The notes under the pieces are model-generated. The model was not told the DNA's origin. It searched no databases and saw only the letters and a program-made list of their open reading frames with translations. From Nymphalis io (lineage: Eukaryota; Arthropoda; Insecta; Lepidoptera; Nymphalidae), in NCBI RefSeq assembly GCF_905147045.1, contig NC_065899.1, positions 8,754,501 through 8,818,500 of the forward strand: DNA of 64,000 bases, written 5' to 3'. Below are positions 1-11,062 of this stretch, one piece after another. The position numbers were made by a program, and so were the translations under genes. The number at the start of each line of letters is the position of its first letter. The stretch's first letter is position 1.

Positions 1-814
1 TAAGCTGTAAATGCTATTCTTTATATATTATTACTTGCAAACTGTGTAGCTAAGAATTATTTTGACGTAGACCTTAGCTGTCAAGTATTTGATTGACTAC
101 GTTAATATAATATCAGCCTTTTGCCGAACGAAACTACTGAACGAAAACCTCCCACATAAAATACCAACCATCCCGATCTTGCTAACGATGCTGGAATTCG
201 AAAATGCAAATCCTGATAGCAGGCAACAACGCTATTAGTGAAAAATTACCAGCCACTGTGGTCACCAACCCGCCTGCCAAACCGTCCTATGAGCGACGAC
301 ACAAATTCTCATTAATATAATAATATTTAAAGAAGAAGCAGCAAAATAGCACTCGTTTTCGGTATTCGATTAAATTAAGCGTTCGTTCATCTAACAATGT
401 TCGAAGCGAATACCAAATTTCTTTCTAACACAATATCTTTGATATTTTTTTGACAATGGTGGAATTATTAGTACAGATGCATTATTTGGTACATTTTACA
501 ACATATCAAATTTTAAAAGTATCAAAACAAAACAGGAGTAATCTTAATAAATACAAGAGAACTCGTAAAAATATACATATACATAAAAGTATGCTCATGG
601 CCTTATATAAAATATTTTATAAATAAAAAAATAATAATAATATTGCTTTAACATTTTTCATGGCCTCAACTTCAATCTATTTCCGACCTATAAATTCTGA
701 CGGCAAACGCAAACCTTTTCCAATTTAAACCTTATTTTAATATTGACATTTTTTAGTTATTTTAATTGAACTTTAGGTGGATTTCAACAACGGCGGTGGT
801 GACTAGCCAAGGGA
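1..814. other. AT-rich noncoding stretch
   Basis: I see no gene here. Positions 160-310 are less AT-rich and include a short piece around 250-275 that recalls the 3' part of the retroposon family annotated at 47551, but it is too decayed to assign. The remainder is A/T-rich with short homopolymers. Confidence 0.5.
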
Positions 815-817
815 TAT

Positions 818-1090
818 TACAGTGCACAAGTGCACAAACTCAATTGCTGTCACTATACCTTCAACTATAAACCTATGGAACGGTAATCTGACATGATCAG
901 AACAGGCGTAAGTCCAATGGCATCACATTCTTTTCAAGAAGCCGCTTTGTAGTACTACTTCTACTTCCTAAATCCGGGATTCTATTACAGACAACACCGA
1001 TAACTGCTCCAATGAATAGTCTAAATTTGAACCCAAAACCTCATGTTGTGCTGCTCTTTAAACTAGCCACTGGACAAACGATGCTGTTCA
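818..1090 (-). repeat. Degenerate tRNA-headed SINE (family C)
   Basis: The order of short blocks matches the lepidopteran SINE also seen at 10481-10668 and 44218-44445: a doubled gtgcaca block, a block with a decayed 'aggaccaacggctttacg' region, an 'acttctacttcc' block, and a tRNA-like head at the right end (minus-strand reading 'ccagtggctagtttaaag' near 1060-1080). Divergence is heavy, so this is an old copy. Family recognition is from memory of lepidopteran repeats. Confidence 0.5.
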
Positions 1091-1447
1091 ATGGAAAATA
1101 GCAAATTTAATACATTCCTTCCTTTATTCAAAATGACCTAAGTTTTTGCCGCTTTATAACCGCCTTATAAAACACCAGCGTGACATTGTTACTTCAAGTT
1201 TATTTCACAGTATTAGGCCATAAAATAATTCAAAAAGACAATATAAGACGACGTAAGCCAGACTAACGTTGTGCCTAAGCTTGTAAAGATATACTAGAAG
1301 TGAATTATTATAATACAACATAGAAAATAGTCCAGTATAGCGTGGCTAAAAACCGTGCTAAGACTTTTTATCAATTTGGAGTAACTTCATGTGAAAAAAT
1401 AATGTTATGAAAATATGTATATAAAACTTTTTAAGTTCTTTTGATAG

Positions 1448-1533
1448 TGTTCTGTGGTGATTTTCCTGCTGCAATCGCGTACGACATCATCGGGTCGGGC
1501 AAATACGAAAGTTACTTCTTCAAGACGTCCTGA
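1448..1533 (+). pseudogene. Orphan coding-like terminal exon candidate
   Basis: A run of about 25 codons ends in TGA at 1531-1533 and reads ...FPAAIAYDIIGSGKYES... to a C-terminal KTS. Third positions are mostly C or G (atc, gcg, tac, gac, ggc, ttc, aag, acg, tcc) inside very AT-rich flanks, which is typical of a constrained exon and not of the local desert. A possible splice acceptor lies just before it (a T-rich tract ending in 'gatag' at 1447), and the frame is closed by a stop upstream of that, so it can only be a terminal exon or a decayed fragment. I do not recognise the protein. No poly(A) signal AATAAA was noticed close downstream. It could be an exon of a gene extending left of the window, a retrocopy fragment or chance. 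Confidence 0.3.
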
Positions 1534-2248
1534 TCATCAAGGTCTACAATTTTTTTAATACTTTACTTACTTTACTTGTATTATTCGTTTATTTTAGCCT
1601 TAGAAATATTTACTAAGATTTAAAGACTTAATCCTAGACTCAATATTATGTAAAAGTAAATTAAAAAGATTAAGTGAATTTAAACAAATTTACAATCACA
1701 CTTAACCAACTCGTAGTTGAACAGCGTGGTGGAATAATCTGCAAGCCTTCTACTCGTAAATATTCCAAATATTTACGGGCTGTCTGTTTGTAGTTTTAAA
1801 AATAACATCTCGTCTAATGGAAATGTAGCAAAATCTTATGTTTATATATAAACGAATGAAGATATTTTATTTGTAATTATGCGTTGTTCTTAACTGGATT
1901 ACACTTTTAATTAATTTCTTATCAGAATTTACACTACAAAATTAATTATTATTTTTAAGATAACACAATCCTTAATTAAGATTAATCTTGTTTTTTTTTT
2001 CTTTTTTTTTCAGAAATGATTATGAGTACCTTTCTTTTTCGTAATAGAGAAAACCGAAGAGAAACGTTCCTATTGGTTAGACGCGCGACTACAGCGCCAC
2101 ATTCGTTGAACTATTCTGTTTTTATCGATATCCCAAGTGACTGGTCGATATTTTACGCGAAAAACTGTAATCAGTGTTATCTGTGAATTGTATCATCAAA
2201 TATATAAGTGTGTGTGTAACGACATGACGATGACATCTATGGAAGACG

Positions 2249-2286
2249 TATAAATAAGAGGACCGAAGACACGTACTGGGCCCAGT
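2249..2286 (+). promoter_or_regulatory. TATA box with initiator-like site
   Basis: TATAAATA at 2249-2256 is followed about 35 bp later by 'cccagtct' (A at 2284), which can act as an initiator. An inverted CCAAT box ('attgg') sits near 2075 in a GC-richer segment. Either a host promoter or the U3/R junction of a solo LTR fits; AATAAA at about 2449 would be the R-region poly(A) signal in the LTR reading. Confidence 0.4.
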
Positions 2287-2535
2287 CTACGTAAGCTGAT
2301 AGTTGGTGCTATTGAAGGTCGGCTTTGGCTTTATTTCCTATTGTACGTTACATAAATTTGGTCTATCGATACGGATTTGGTTTCTTCTTTGGCTGTTTTG
2401 TTTTAACTTTTGTAAATTCATTACCACGCGTTGATCTTTGTTACGCAAAATAAATCTAAAGACGAGGAACAGTTTCATTCTTGCATTCCTGATTTAATAG
2501 TTCTACAAAGAAAATTTTCAAAAATTTAATGTAAA

Positions 2536-3014
2536 ATGGCAATCAAAAACTCGTGGGTATGTTAAAACCGACGCCGAATGCGTCTTTTTGGTCCGCGTCG
2601 TTCATTTACCATTAAGTTCAATACGTTACTCAAAAATATGTCTGACGGTTCTCAAGCTCATACGGTAATCAACACTATCAGTTCCACCCAGAACGAGCTT
2701 CTTTAATTAAAAGTAAAAATATTTGCGATAGCTGCTTAATACCTGCTTACTAAAAATTATAAGGTCATGTACAGCAATGCAAATCAAACTTTATTTGTCG
2801 AACTTGTTTTAAACATCATCATAGTTTAATTCATTTTTTTACCAATTCTTTAACAGCTTACTATGGTAGAGGACAATAAAATTCGCTTAGATTCTCTTCC
2901 GAACGAACGACCGAAGGAGAGTAATAATTATGTCTCGCTCGACGATGCAAGATGCGAAATGAATTCTTATTCCATTGCGTCTAATGTTTGTACTAACACG
3001 GTTTTGTTGTCTAC
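2536..3014 (+). CDS. Candidate two-exon gene start, or LTR-element leader
   Basis: ATG at 2536 in a good context (aaaATGg) begins seven codons (MAIKNSW), followed directly by a donor GTATGT at 2557. A pyrimidine-rich tract ending in 'ctttaacag' gives an acceptor at 2855-2856. Splicing these joins the frame exactly (phase 0) to an exon that reads LTMVEDNKIRLDSLPNERP and continues for about 50 codons with mixed codon use, to a TAG at 3016. A weak donor (GTAGCT) at 3015 precedes that stop. The 51-codon second-exon ORF also has its own ATG at 2863. The product resembles a hydrophilic N-terminal tail; I do not recognise it. Counter-evidence: the putative intron is unusually CpG-rich and no further exon is visible to the right. 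A truncated LTR retroelement with leader is the alternative. Confidence 0.28.
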
Positions 3015-3215
3015 GTAGCTCGTCAATATACACGTTAATAACCTTGATTGCGATACTAAAATGTTGTTTAATTCACTGGAAGCCAGACGATTTCTTTACG
3101 GAGGCTTGTGTATAGCGTAGGGATTAACTCAGGCGCATACGAGTGTTCCAGCAATGTCTCGGTGACAGCAACCAGTCCATCCTCGTGGATTAGTTTCGTT
3201 TAATATTAGTCCTCT

Positions 3216-4774
3216 AAATCAAAGGAATCCTTCTAGTAGATAATATTACAAAAAATAATTTCATCAAGTGGCTTCATGTTAAAATACTTAGCAAACCCCA
3301 ATTTTCATACACCTCCTAAATATATATTAAATATATTTATAGTTTCATTTATTTATGGATTTTTCTTAAATGCTGCAAATTGGAGGAGCTATTCTGAATA
3401 AGAAACATTCGTCACAAATAGACGCTTTATTATAAAATATATAATAATCAATATTAACATTATAAATAGTTTATATGACACTTTTAATTTCATAAATATT
3501 GTAAGATTAATTTTAAAAAATTGCTATAGCGAATATAATACATCTTAATACTTTATGTGACGTAAAAACACCGCGTTAACATAAGAAATGAATTAGCTTG
3601 CCGCCTGACCATTATACTGAAGAGTGTCGAGTCTCCCCGGGGAGGTTACTTTCAGCTTTCAAGGTCAAAATCTGTTAGAATTATTTATATGGTGCTTCGT
3701 TACATATACGTGTATTTATAAAGATATCTGTAGTATTTTTTTTTTTGCTAATAATATTTCCATTTTTCTAACCCTAAATATTATAGATTCCCACAAAACT
3801 TCAACTGCTGTTTCCGAAATCTTTTAAGAGCTAGCGTATAGTTTATAAAAGAAACATAGTTTTAATTTTATATTTACTTATTTATTTTTTAGGTAATCCT
3901 ATAGCTTGTTAATAAAGTTAATTCATTCTATATTCTATTAAAAAGTAAAATCTAGCTACATATTCTCTCTATTTAACATTTTTGCATAATAATAAAGAAA
4001 AATTAAGGAGGACTGTGTGTGTCTTCTTGGTATGAAAAAATTACAATAATAATTTAATCAATAAAAATCTACATTTTTTTCTTTACCTATATTCTATACA
4101 AGTAATTTAGTACCATAAATGTTAAATTTTTAATGGCACAATTTTACAGAGCCTCCTATCGGATCTTAGCAGCTTTTAACTAGTTTAGATAAAAAAGATA
4201 TATTGTACGAATGCGACCTTAATCAGTATCAAGTAATTAATATGTCAAGTAATTTAGAAGTTACACGATCAATAACAGTATTCTCGTAGATCATGATTTA
4301 TATATAACAGTATTTAGCATTTCGTTATACTATCTAGGTTAGTGCGAACAGCTGATAATATTATGATAAATGGTGCCAAAGTAACCTTAAATGTGTGGCT
4401 TAACAAAAAACATGAAATAAATATTGCTGAAACTTTCCGCTTCCTTTCAAACTTTGCTCTCGGGAATGATGTTTCTCCGACGTTTTTTGTTACCGTCTTA
4501 AGCTATGTCAAGTTTTTTACGAGATTACAATGTTCTAAGGGAATTCAGTATCAAGATAGTTTCATACTCGCATAAATTTAATACGACGTTCCGAAAAGTG
4601 TTATGTATTTAACTTCGGAAAAATAAGTTAGAATCAAATGTCGGGTACTTCTATAGGATCCCACTGCGTGGAAATAAAATAATGATATATTATTGAATAA
4701 TAACGTGTTGGCACAGCAATTTTAAAACATAAACTAATAGATCAACATTAATAAACTGAAATTAACTTAACTGA
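3216..4774. other. AT-rich noncoding stretch
   Basis: I see no gene, RNA or repeat family that I can name. Short open frames (for example 3624-3827, opened by GTG, TTG or similar) are rich in Ile, Phe and Tyr as expected from random AT-rich DNA. Confidence 0.5.
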
Positions 4775-4905
4775 AAATTGTGGGTGCGAACGAGGCTAGC
4801 ACTACTGAATTTTCATATACTTGTATTCATAATTCATCGCGTGCTTGAGGTGAATGAATACTTTCTCCCAAGAAGAGGGAAAGGAAAAAAGGGAGTCTCT
4901 AGTTC
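4775..4905 (+). repeat. SINE family A fragment (Metulj-like)
   Basis: The order of blocks follows the full-length copy at 24665: 'agcactactgaattttcat', 'attcataattcatcgcgtg', and a purine-rich 'agaagagggaaagg' tail. The tRNA head is mostly lost. Old, truncated copy. Confidence 0.6.
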
Positions 4906-5108
4906 AGTAGTTCGTAACTTAGCGGAGTGATATTTTCTACTACTTAATACTTTTGATGTGTAACTAAAACCTATAAATTTAATTTAATCGCGTATTTGCG
5001 ATATTTGTGCAATGTTTGAGCATATTTGTCCACTACACAATGCCGTTTTTCATTCAGAAAATAAAACGTGAACAGGCTACGCCAAGTTGGGGGCCACTAT
5101 TAATTAAC

Positions 5109-5127
5109 TATATATATATATATATAT
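5109..5127. repeat. (TA)n microsatellite
   Basis: About nine uninterrupted TA units. Similar TA runs occur near 19098, 24327 and 33209. Confidence 0.9.
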
Positions 5128-5511
5128 TTTAGATTATAAAGTGAATTTCTGCAATTTGTTACAACCAATAATTAAATTTAACACAATTCAATATGTAAAA
5201 AAATAACAACATTTTATGTATATTTTACGAAATATATTTTAGAAATCGTAGATGTATTTGAGGGAGTCGACAAATTCTAATCGCAGGGAGTGGCTTATCA
5301 ATAGAATTGGCAGCATTGATATATATTGCAGAAGTGGCTATAAATTACGAACGGTAAAAGGATTAGTTTCTGGATGTTGTACTTTCCGATTTTCTATTTT
5401 ATACGAATATCGAAAGAATTCGAATATGCACAAAAAAAAAATTAAAGTGAAATTCTTGTTTATCTAATATATAAAAAAATATATCTATATAAAAAATAGT
5501 TAACAAGTCGC

Positions 5512-5557
5512 TTAAACGATTCATATTATAAGTGAGGTTATAATATGAATCGTTTAA
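5512..5557. repeat. Perfect 20-bp inverted repeat (hairpin)
   Basis: The left arm 5512-5531 (ttaaacgattcatattataa) and the right arm 5538-5557 are exact reverse complements, separated by a 6-nt loop (gtgagg). The stem is shorter than a typical animal pre-miRNA (about 46 nt overall). It could be a palindromic remnant of a transposon end, a small foldback, or a mutational inverted duplication. Confidence 0.9.
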
Positions 5558-7511
5558 TTAAAAACCAGTTATAATGAATTTAAAAAAAAACCCCTTCATG
5601 TGTATTTATATTTGTATACCAATGTTGTATAAATTGGTATTCATAGAGAGATACAATTCAATTCTGAAGAGAAATGAAAGTCCGGTGTAATAGTTTTCTA
5701 TTTTTTTTAAATTAAATAAGACCTCAAAGAACTTACTTCCACTTCTATTGTTCAGAACATATTTTAATTTTGTGAGAAAAAAATATTTTTAACTAAACAA
5801 TAGAATAAATCTAGCATCGCCGACGTGATACTTGTATACAATGCCTATTGAAAATGGAAACCGTTCTATCATCCGGTCATATAATGAATGTATTAATTAA
5901 ATCTGGGCTTTTTCCATTCCATTGGTTTTTTTTCTCTTCCTATCCGAACCAATGTTCTACTACGCAGTAAGTCAAATGTAATTTTAAATAACCGAAACGT
6001 GGTTATTACTGCAATTTATATAAGAAAAACATAGACATATTGCTTCATTTGAAATTCATTTATTGTTTACCTATTTCTTGTTAATCATTAAACACATTGA
6101 TTACATGTCTGGAAAATAAATGAAAATAAATCTGCGGTTTTATTTTTGGTTTCGTGATTGTAAATTAACTCTGTTTACACAATACAACCGCAATGAGATG
6201 AGAAATATAAATCGGATTAAAATAATTGCATTCCTCATGTATATTTACTAAAGGCTGCGTAGATATATATTTAACATTTATTGCTAATACAGGTGTAACA
6301 AGCACTAATGCGAGTACTCCAAGTCTGCGTAAAAGTCAGTTTTATTATGATATTATATACAAAATAAATGCATTAAAATTTTCTTTAAATGACGATAGCA
6401 TTTTTCACTCTCATTCGATTTCAATGAATTCGAAAAATGCCAAGTCTTGCTCAAAGCTGAGCTTAATTTACCTGTGAAAACCCCAAGAAAATCTATTCCG
6501 TAGTTTCGAAGATAAACGTGGACATACAGACAAAGTAAAAAAACTATTACTAGCTTTTTTATCACCCACATTTATTTTTTTCTTAATTTATTCAATGTAC
6601 AGTTCACACGACTTCTTTTATAATATAATAATATAAAAAAATCCTTTATAATATACAAAAATAAAAATAGAGCAGTAAGCATTTCATATATATAGACTTT
6701 TGCCACCCAAAAGGACATTACTGGTTTTGTTTTTACGATCTTTCAATTTAGTATTTAGTTATTTACAATGTAATTATATGTATTGATTGAACCAAGTCTT
6801 ATTTGTTTAATATAATATACTTTCTGTTTGATATTACAAAAAATCATCAAAGTTACGAATAAGCCGGTTTTAGAGTAATATATGGAGGAGATCGGATTTT
6901 TAATCATACTTCTGAACATTTATCTTTCCTCAATTCAAATCAAAGTGAATATAAAACTGCATTGAGGTAAGTCACTGAATAATGCATCGAAACGAATGCA
7001 ATGGCTGATTTGAATATTGGCTATATTCCACCTATTCAATTAGGTCTATTTATTTTAAGAATACTTAAAACCCTCCGCTCGAAATAAAATGTCACTCGAA
7101 TTTAAAAGCTAATACTATTTCGTGATTTTTCAGATCAAGTTTTTGATGTAAATATAATTACTGCTCCTTAATTGGATTTTTTTTAAATATAAATAAGAGT
7201 TTTTCTTGTTTCGTAAATCATGAAAGCTTGACTTCTATATAATGTGATGACAAATGGTCACTATTGCCATTAGACTTTGTTAGAGAGACAATTATAATAT
7301 TGGTAATGCGTTACATACTATGGAATAAAATTTCTCGTTGTGGCTCACTCACCCGTTAAATAAAGTATTGGTGCTATATAATATACGAATAAGCTACCCA
7401 GATGGCTTCTACAAAAAAGGTCCACTTTTAGAAACTCTTACAACGCGGCTAGATATAATATGTCAAAAATATGTCTAGATTATGTCAAAATGATATACAA
7501 TTGTACATTAA
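5558..7511. other. AT-rich noncoding stretch with one old repeat tail
   Basis: No gene is supportable. Positions 6440-6545 ('accccaagaaaatctattcc', 'gtttcgaagataaacgtgg') resemble the LINE/Helitron-like tail family also present at 51371-51495, degraded. The rest is unassigned. Confidence 0.45.
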
Positions 7512-7600
7512 TACTAGCTGTTCGCCCCGGCTTCGTATGGGTGCCCTGTTGGGCCCGCTTATTTCGCCATTGTCATGTGCGTTGAAGGCACGAGAGAGAT
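7510..7600 (+). repeat. Family D repeat start ('actagctg..' module)
   Basis: The stretch 'actagctgttcgccccggc' begins a GC-rich segment, a module widely scattered in lepidopteran genomes. Related starts are at 57446 (plus), 40752 (plus, variant) and, inverted, at 11040-11062. Which autonomous element it belongs to is uncertain. Confidence 0.45.
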
Positions 7601-8092
7601 TGATTGGTACGGTCGAGTTTACAATAAATTGAACAGTATGACTACAGACATACCGATATCCATTTTTACATATTATAAATTGAAATTACTACTAAGAAAA
7701 AACATATTAGTACTTGTATGAATATAGAAATAATATCACCACACGTTGTACCCAAATATTGAAGCGGGTCGCTGGTCCTGTATGAATATGAAAGCTTTAT
7801 ATTTGTGGAATTTCAAAGCCACGAAAAAATATTTATTTAAAAAAAATTAAATTATTATTTTTATTTAGTAAATATTTTTTATAGACAAAGAGGTCTTTTA
7901 TGTCGTTTTGTAATATAAAATACGTTCAGAAAAACAAAAATTTGCAATCTAGACATCTCATAAAATTGAGTTATCTTTGGATAAAATATTATTAATAAAT
8001 TATTGTTCGAGAAAATAATATTTTCAATAGGTTTAATTATAATAATTATAATTGTAATAAAAACGAAACAACATGTGAATTTTCACTGCTGT

Positions 8093-8595
8093 AATAAGGC
8101 CTCCTCTCTATTTGATTATAAGTTTTTAAGCTTTTTCCACCACGCTGCAGGTTTTCTCATGATGGTTTTCTTCACCACTGGACACAAGATGAATGCAAAC
8201 ACAAATTAAACACACTAAAATTAAGTGCTTTACAGCGTTTGAACCCGCAACACAGTTAAACTTGGATCGTTTTGGGGGGAACCAGGTTATTTGGTATTCT
8301 TACCCACTAAAACCACTGCTTTGGCCGTCCTCGGCACGTGTCGGAGAGACCGCGGGATCGTGTTAATATAAAGAATCCGCGGCCCCTCCCGTGCCGTGCT
8401 CCACTTTTGGCTCGGTGGAGCTCTTCTCAAGGGGCAAAGGTAATCTCGTCAGGTAGTCTCATAGCCCTCTCTAGTGCGTACGGCAACGCAAGATCCTGTC
8501 CAACTTCGCGGACCAGGATCTGCCGATACGCGGGGCACGCCTCCAGTGTTAGCTGGGCACGCGTTCTAACAACTGGGCCATCTCAGCTCTTGGCA
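8093..8595 (-). repeat. SINE family A interrupted by an R1-clade fragment
   Basis: On the minus strand, 8093-8262 carries the body of SINE A ('ccaccacgctgcaggttttc', 'gtttgaacccgc'). Its tRNA-like head resumes at about 8558-8592 ('cgcgttctaacaactgggcc', 'atctcagctctt'). The intervening part, about 295 bp, is a separate GC-rich element described in the next entry. This arrangement indicates a nested insertion into the SINE head. Confidence 0.6.
8263..8557 (-). mobile_element. R1-clade LINE 3'-terminal fragment
   Basis: The minus strand reads as the C-terminal part of an R1-type ORF2 (EACPAYRQILVREVGQDLAL and on), with the cysteine and 'eigqDLxLP' pattern that follows the C-terminal zinc knuckle in R1-clade proteins. 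Its 3' end (minus reading 'gtggttttagtgggtaagaa') matches the 3' UTR of the R1-clade copy at 43390-43410 ('ggtggtttttagtgggtatt'). It is heavily 5'-truncated, internally shortened and non-functional. The GC content is far above its surroundings. Confidence 0.6.
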
Positions 8596-8599
8596 AAGA

Positions 8600-10480
8600 C
8601 AAATGAGCCCCAATTCATCGAACTTACTTGTAAATATTAGAGATTCAATATGGCAATCTGATCTCTAGGATTTTATCAGCTTATATCCATATAATTTTAT
8701 TGTTACTAGTGAGTTTTGTTGATAAATTTTCAACGTTTTCAAATTGATACTAGTTACAATATCCCAGACAAATATGATAATGTTGACGATCTTATGAACA
8801 ATTAATTTAATAATACTAGAAAAGTATTCTGTGAATACTTAAATCAAACTCCATTATAATTATAGCTAACGAAAACGAGCATTGAATTTCAGCTAATTTC
8901 CCAATGAATATTTTAAATATCTAAGGCTACGCGAAAGTAATTTGTAATAGGAGAAGTGAAAAATAACCTTTATCGCCCTCTAGGGATTGAAGAGATCGGG
9001 TTTCCCCGAATCTCATTACAACGTTCTAATCAATCGAGATAACATCGAGGTTGGCCCCCGGGTTAATAATATCACAGACAATTATTGTCAAACTAATTAT
9101 TCACAGTATTGACTACTGTGCAACGATCTTATCCGTGTTTACGTTCTGAGGATAAATATAACAACCTCTGTGGTTAAATACCCAAATTATACAGCTACAG
9201 ATTACATTCCAGGCATTTAAATAATGTATTTATTCGCAAATATTAATTATAATGTCCCGAATTATGATGCAGGTGGTGTTAAATTTCCACCTCGCAGAAA
9301 GCACATACAGTTGTGTCCCTAAGCTCAATCTATTTCCATTCATATCGGATTGCGTTCTCACACTATAAGAGCGACGTAATAGAAAGTCTAAAGGTATTTG
9401 CATTAAAATAACTTTTGCGTAATCTTTATAGAAATCTATATTGACCGTATAGTAGAAATTCGGTCAGAAAAATTGTCACATTAAATATTTTAGTCCTTAG
9501 TAATTATTTATTATAATTTTAATTATTAATTTTAATGTTATTATGTAAAAAACTTACTGTACTATTTGCCCTTGATAATAATTTAGTCGTAAATTGGATA
9601 TTTATTTATAGAACGCACAAAGGTGCGCGTAGAATATAATGAAAATATGATAGATCGGTAAGGAATATTATCCGACTTAGAATGTCTGGAAAACTTCAAA
9701 TAAAAAGATAATAAAATGATTGATATAATATTGGTGTGCTAAAATAGTATAACCTTGAAAAAATATCAATGTTTTATTAATTAAAAAAGTACTTTAATAT
9801 AAGTCAAAAATTTGGATTAGAACATATTTATATAATAACGAATCGAATATATGTGTGTCGAATACATTTGATAAAAAAAATATCTAACAAAAAGCGTGAC
9901 ACGAATCACACATGCAATACATGAAAATAAGAATAAGACACGCATTAATTCTTTTAAAAACACACTTAAAAACTCGAAATATCAAAATCATACGCGTTGA
10001 TAAACATCCCATATAGGTATATTAAAAATACACTAACATGAGTGTTTATTATAATAATATGTTCATCTAAAGTTTGAATGTATAATGTAACAATATCTGG
10101 TAGCCAATTATTACCAGGTTACATCCCTAGGGTTGCCGTGTCTCTACTTTTGCCTGAGGGTCACTGGGCTTCATAATTTAAGTCTCGGTTGATAGCAAAT
10201 AGGGCTGTCAATATTCCAGACTGACGAAAGCTTATATTCAAGATTGGTGAAATTACAAATATTCAATAATCTTTACCATTTATGAGCGTAAATCTACATA
10301 GAAATCAAAAACAAAATCAAAAGCTTTAAGATTAGCTTTAAAAGGCTTTCGAATTTTACAGATTCATCATGTTTGACATGTTTTATTTCTACAGTTGTCG
10401 ATCACTTTAAATTCTCTATAAACGATGAAATAATAACGACATAAAAATAAACTTTAAGTGACTTTGTCGGTTTTCAGTGA
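8600..10480. other. AT-rich noncoding stretch
   Basis: No supportable gene. A moderately GC-rich patch at 8965-9070 ('cgccctctagggattgaaga') has no recognisable coding frame; it could be regulatory or old repeat. Confidence 0.45.
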
Positions 10481-10668
10481 TGTATGGCCGCAATCCGACA
10501 TTATCGGAAGGAATTCAGATGCAGGACCAACGGCTTTACGTGCTTCCCAAGGCATAGGAGAGACAGAAAAACCCAATAACTTTTTATTCGCCTGACCTAG
10601 AAATTGAAACCAGGATCTCGGGGTCTGCAGCCTTATATCTAGCCACTAGACCAACGAGACAGTCACTT
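10481..10668 (-). repeat. tRNA-headed SINE, family C
   Basis: The minus strand begins with a tRNA-like head: an A-box-like 'tggtctagtggctag' and a B-box-like 'ggtttcaatttctagg'. It continues through the 'acccaataac' block to 'ccgttggtcctgcatctgaa'. The plus-strand block 'gcaggaccaacggctttacg' is characteristic of this lepidopteran family. The copy is truncated at its 3' end. Confidence 0.7.
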
Positions 10669-10779
10669 AGCACTTTACAGTATGGGCGAATAAATCAATC
10701 GGCGAATGTTTAAACTAAATTCTATCCTAACCACCTCGATGTCTGGATATCCACAGCGCGATCTTTAAGGCATTTCCTG

Positions 10780-10985
10780 CCTCACACAACCCCTCTATAG
10801 AACCAGCTTTCGCCAGTGGCTTTTCCGAACCGACATAAAATACAAACTTTCAATACAAGATCTTACTCATTCTTTAAAGGCTGGCCACGCACCTGCAAGC
10901 CCTCGGGTGTTGTCGATGTCCATAAGCGGTGGTAGTCACTTTCCATCAGGTGATCCTGCTTGTTTGCTCCCTCTTACATAAAAAT
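10780..10985 (+). mobile_element. LINE 3'-end remnant (jockey-like)
   Basis: The plus strand stays open from about 10800 to TAA at 10979-10981, reading FRQWLFRTDIKYKLSIQ and then HSLKAGHAPASPRVL. This is a widely repeated sequence near the 3' end of lepidopteran LINE copies. The final part ('cggtggtagtcactttccat', 'caggtgatcc') shares its terminal module with family B retroposons (for example 47800-47871), suggesting a common retrotransposition partner. Whether the reading frame is the true C terminus or only a conserved UTR is unclear. Confidence 0.5.
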
Positions 10986-11035
10986 TGTATACCTTATTGA
11001 TAAAGAAATTTACGCGATAAAATCCCTATTTTACT

Positions 11036-11062
11036 CTTAGGAAGTCGGGGCGGGCAGCTAGT
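11036..11062 (-). repeat. Family D repeat start, inverted
   Basis: The minus strand reads 'aaactagctgcccgccccga', matching the module at 7510 and 57446. Only the first 25 bp or so are recognisable. Confidence 0.45.

Noticed and set aside
2930..3215. Possible immunoglobulin-like domain (SGAYECSSNVS) after frameshifts
   Set aside because: It needs two frame changes and stops within 200 bp, and only a few residues fit the domain pattern; too weak to annotate.
4342..4575. Open frame of 77 codons starting at GTG
   Set aside because: No ATG start, no motif and no bias; eukaryotic sequence, so GTG starts are not credible here.
8338..8640. Open frame of 100 codons, plus strand
   Set aside because: It is antisense to an R1-clade ORF2 fragment and a SINE head; GC-rich element DNA is open by chance on the other strand.
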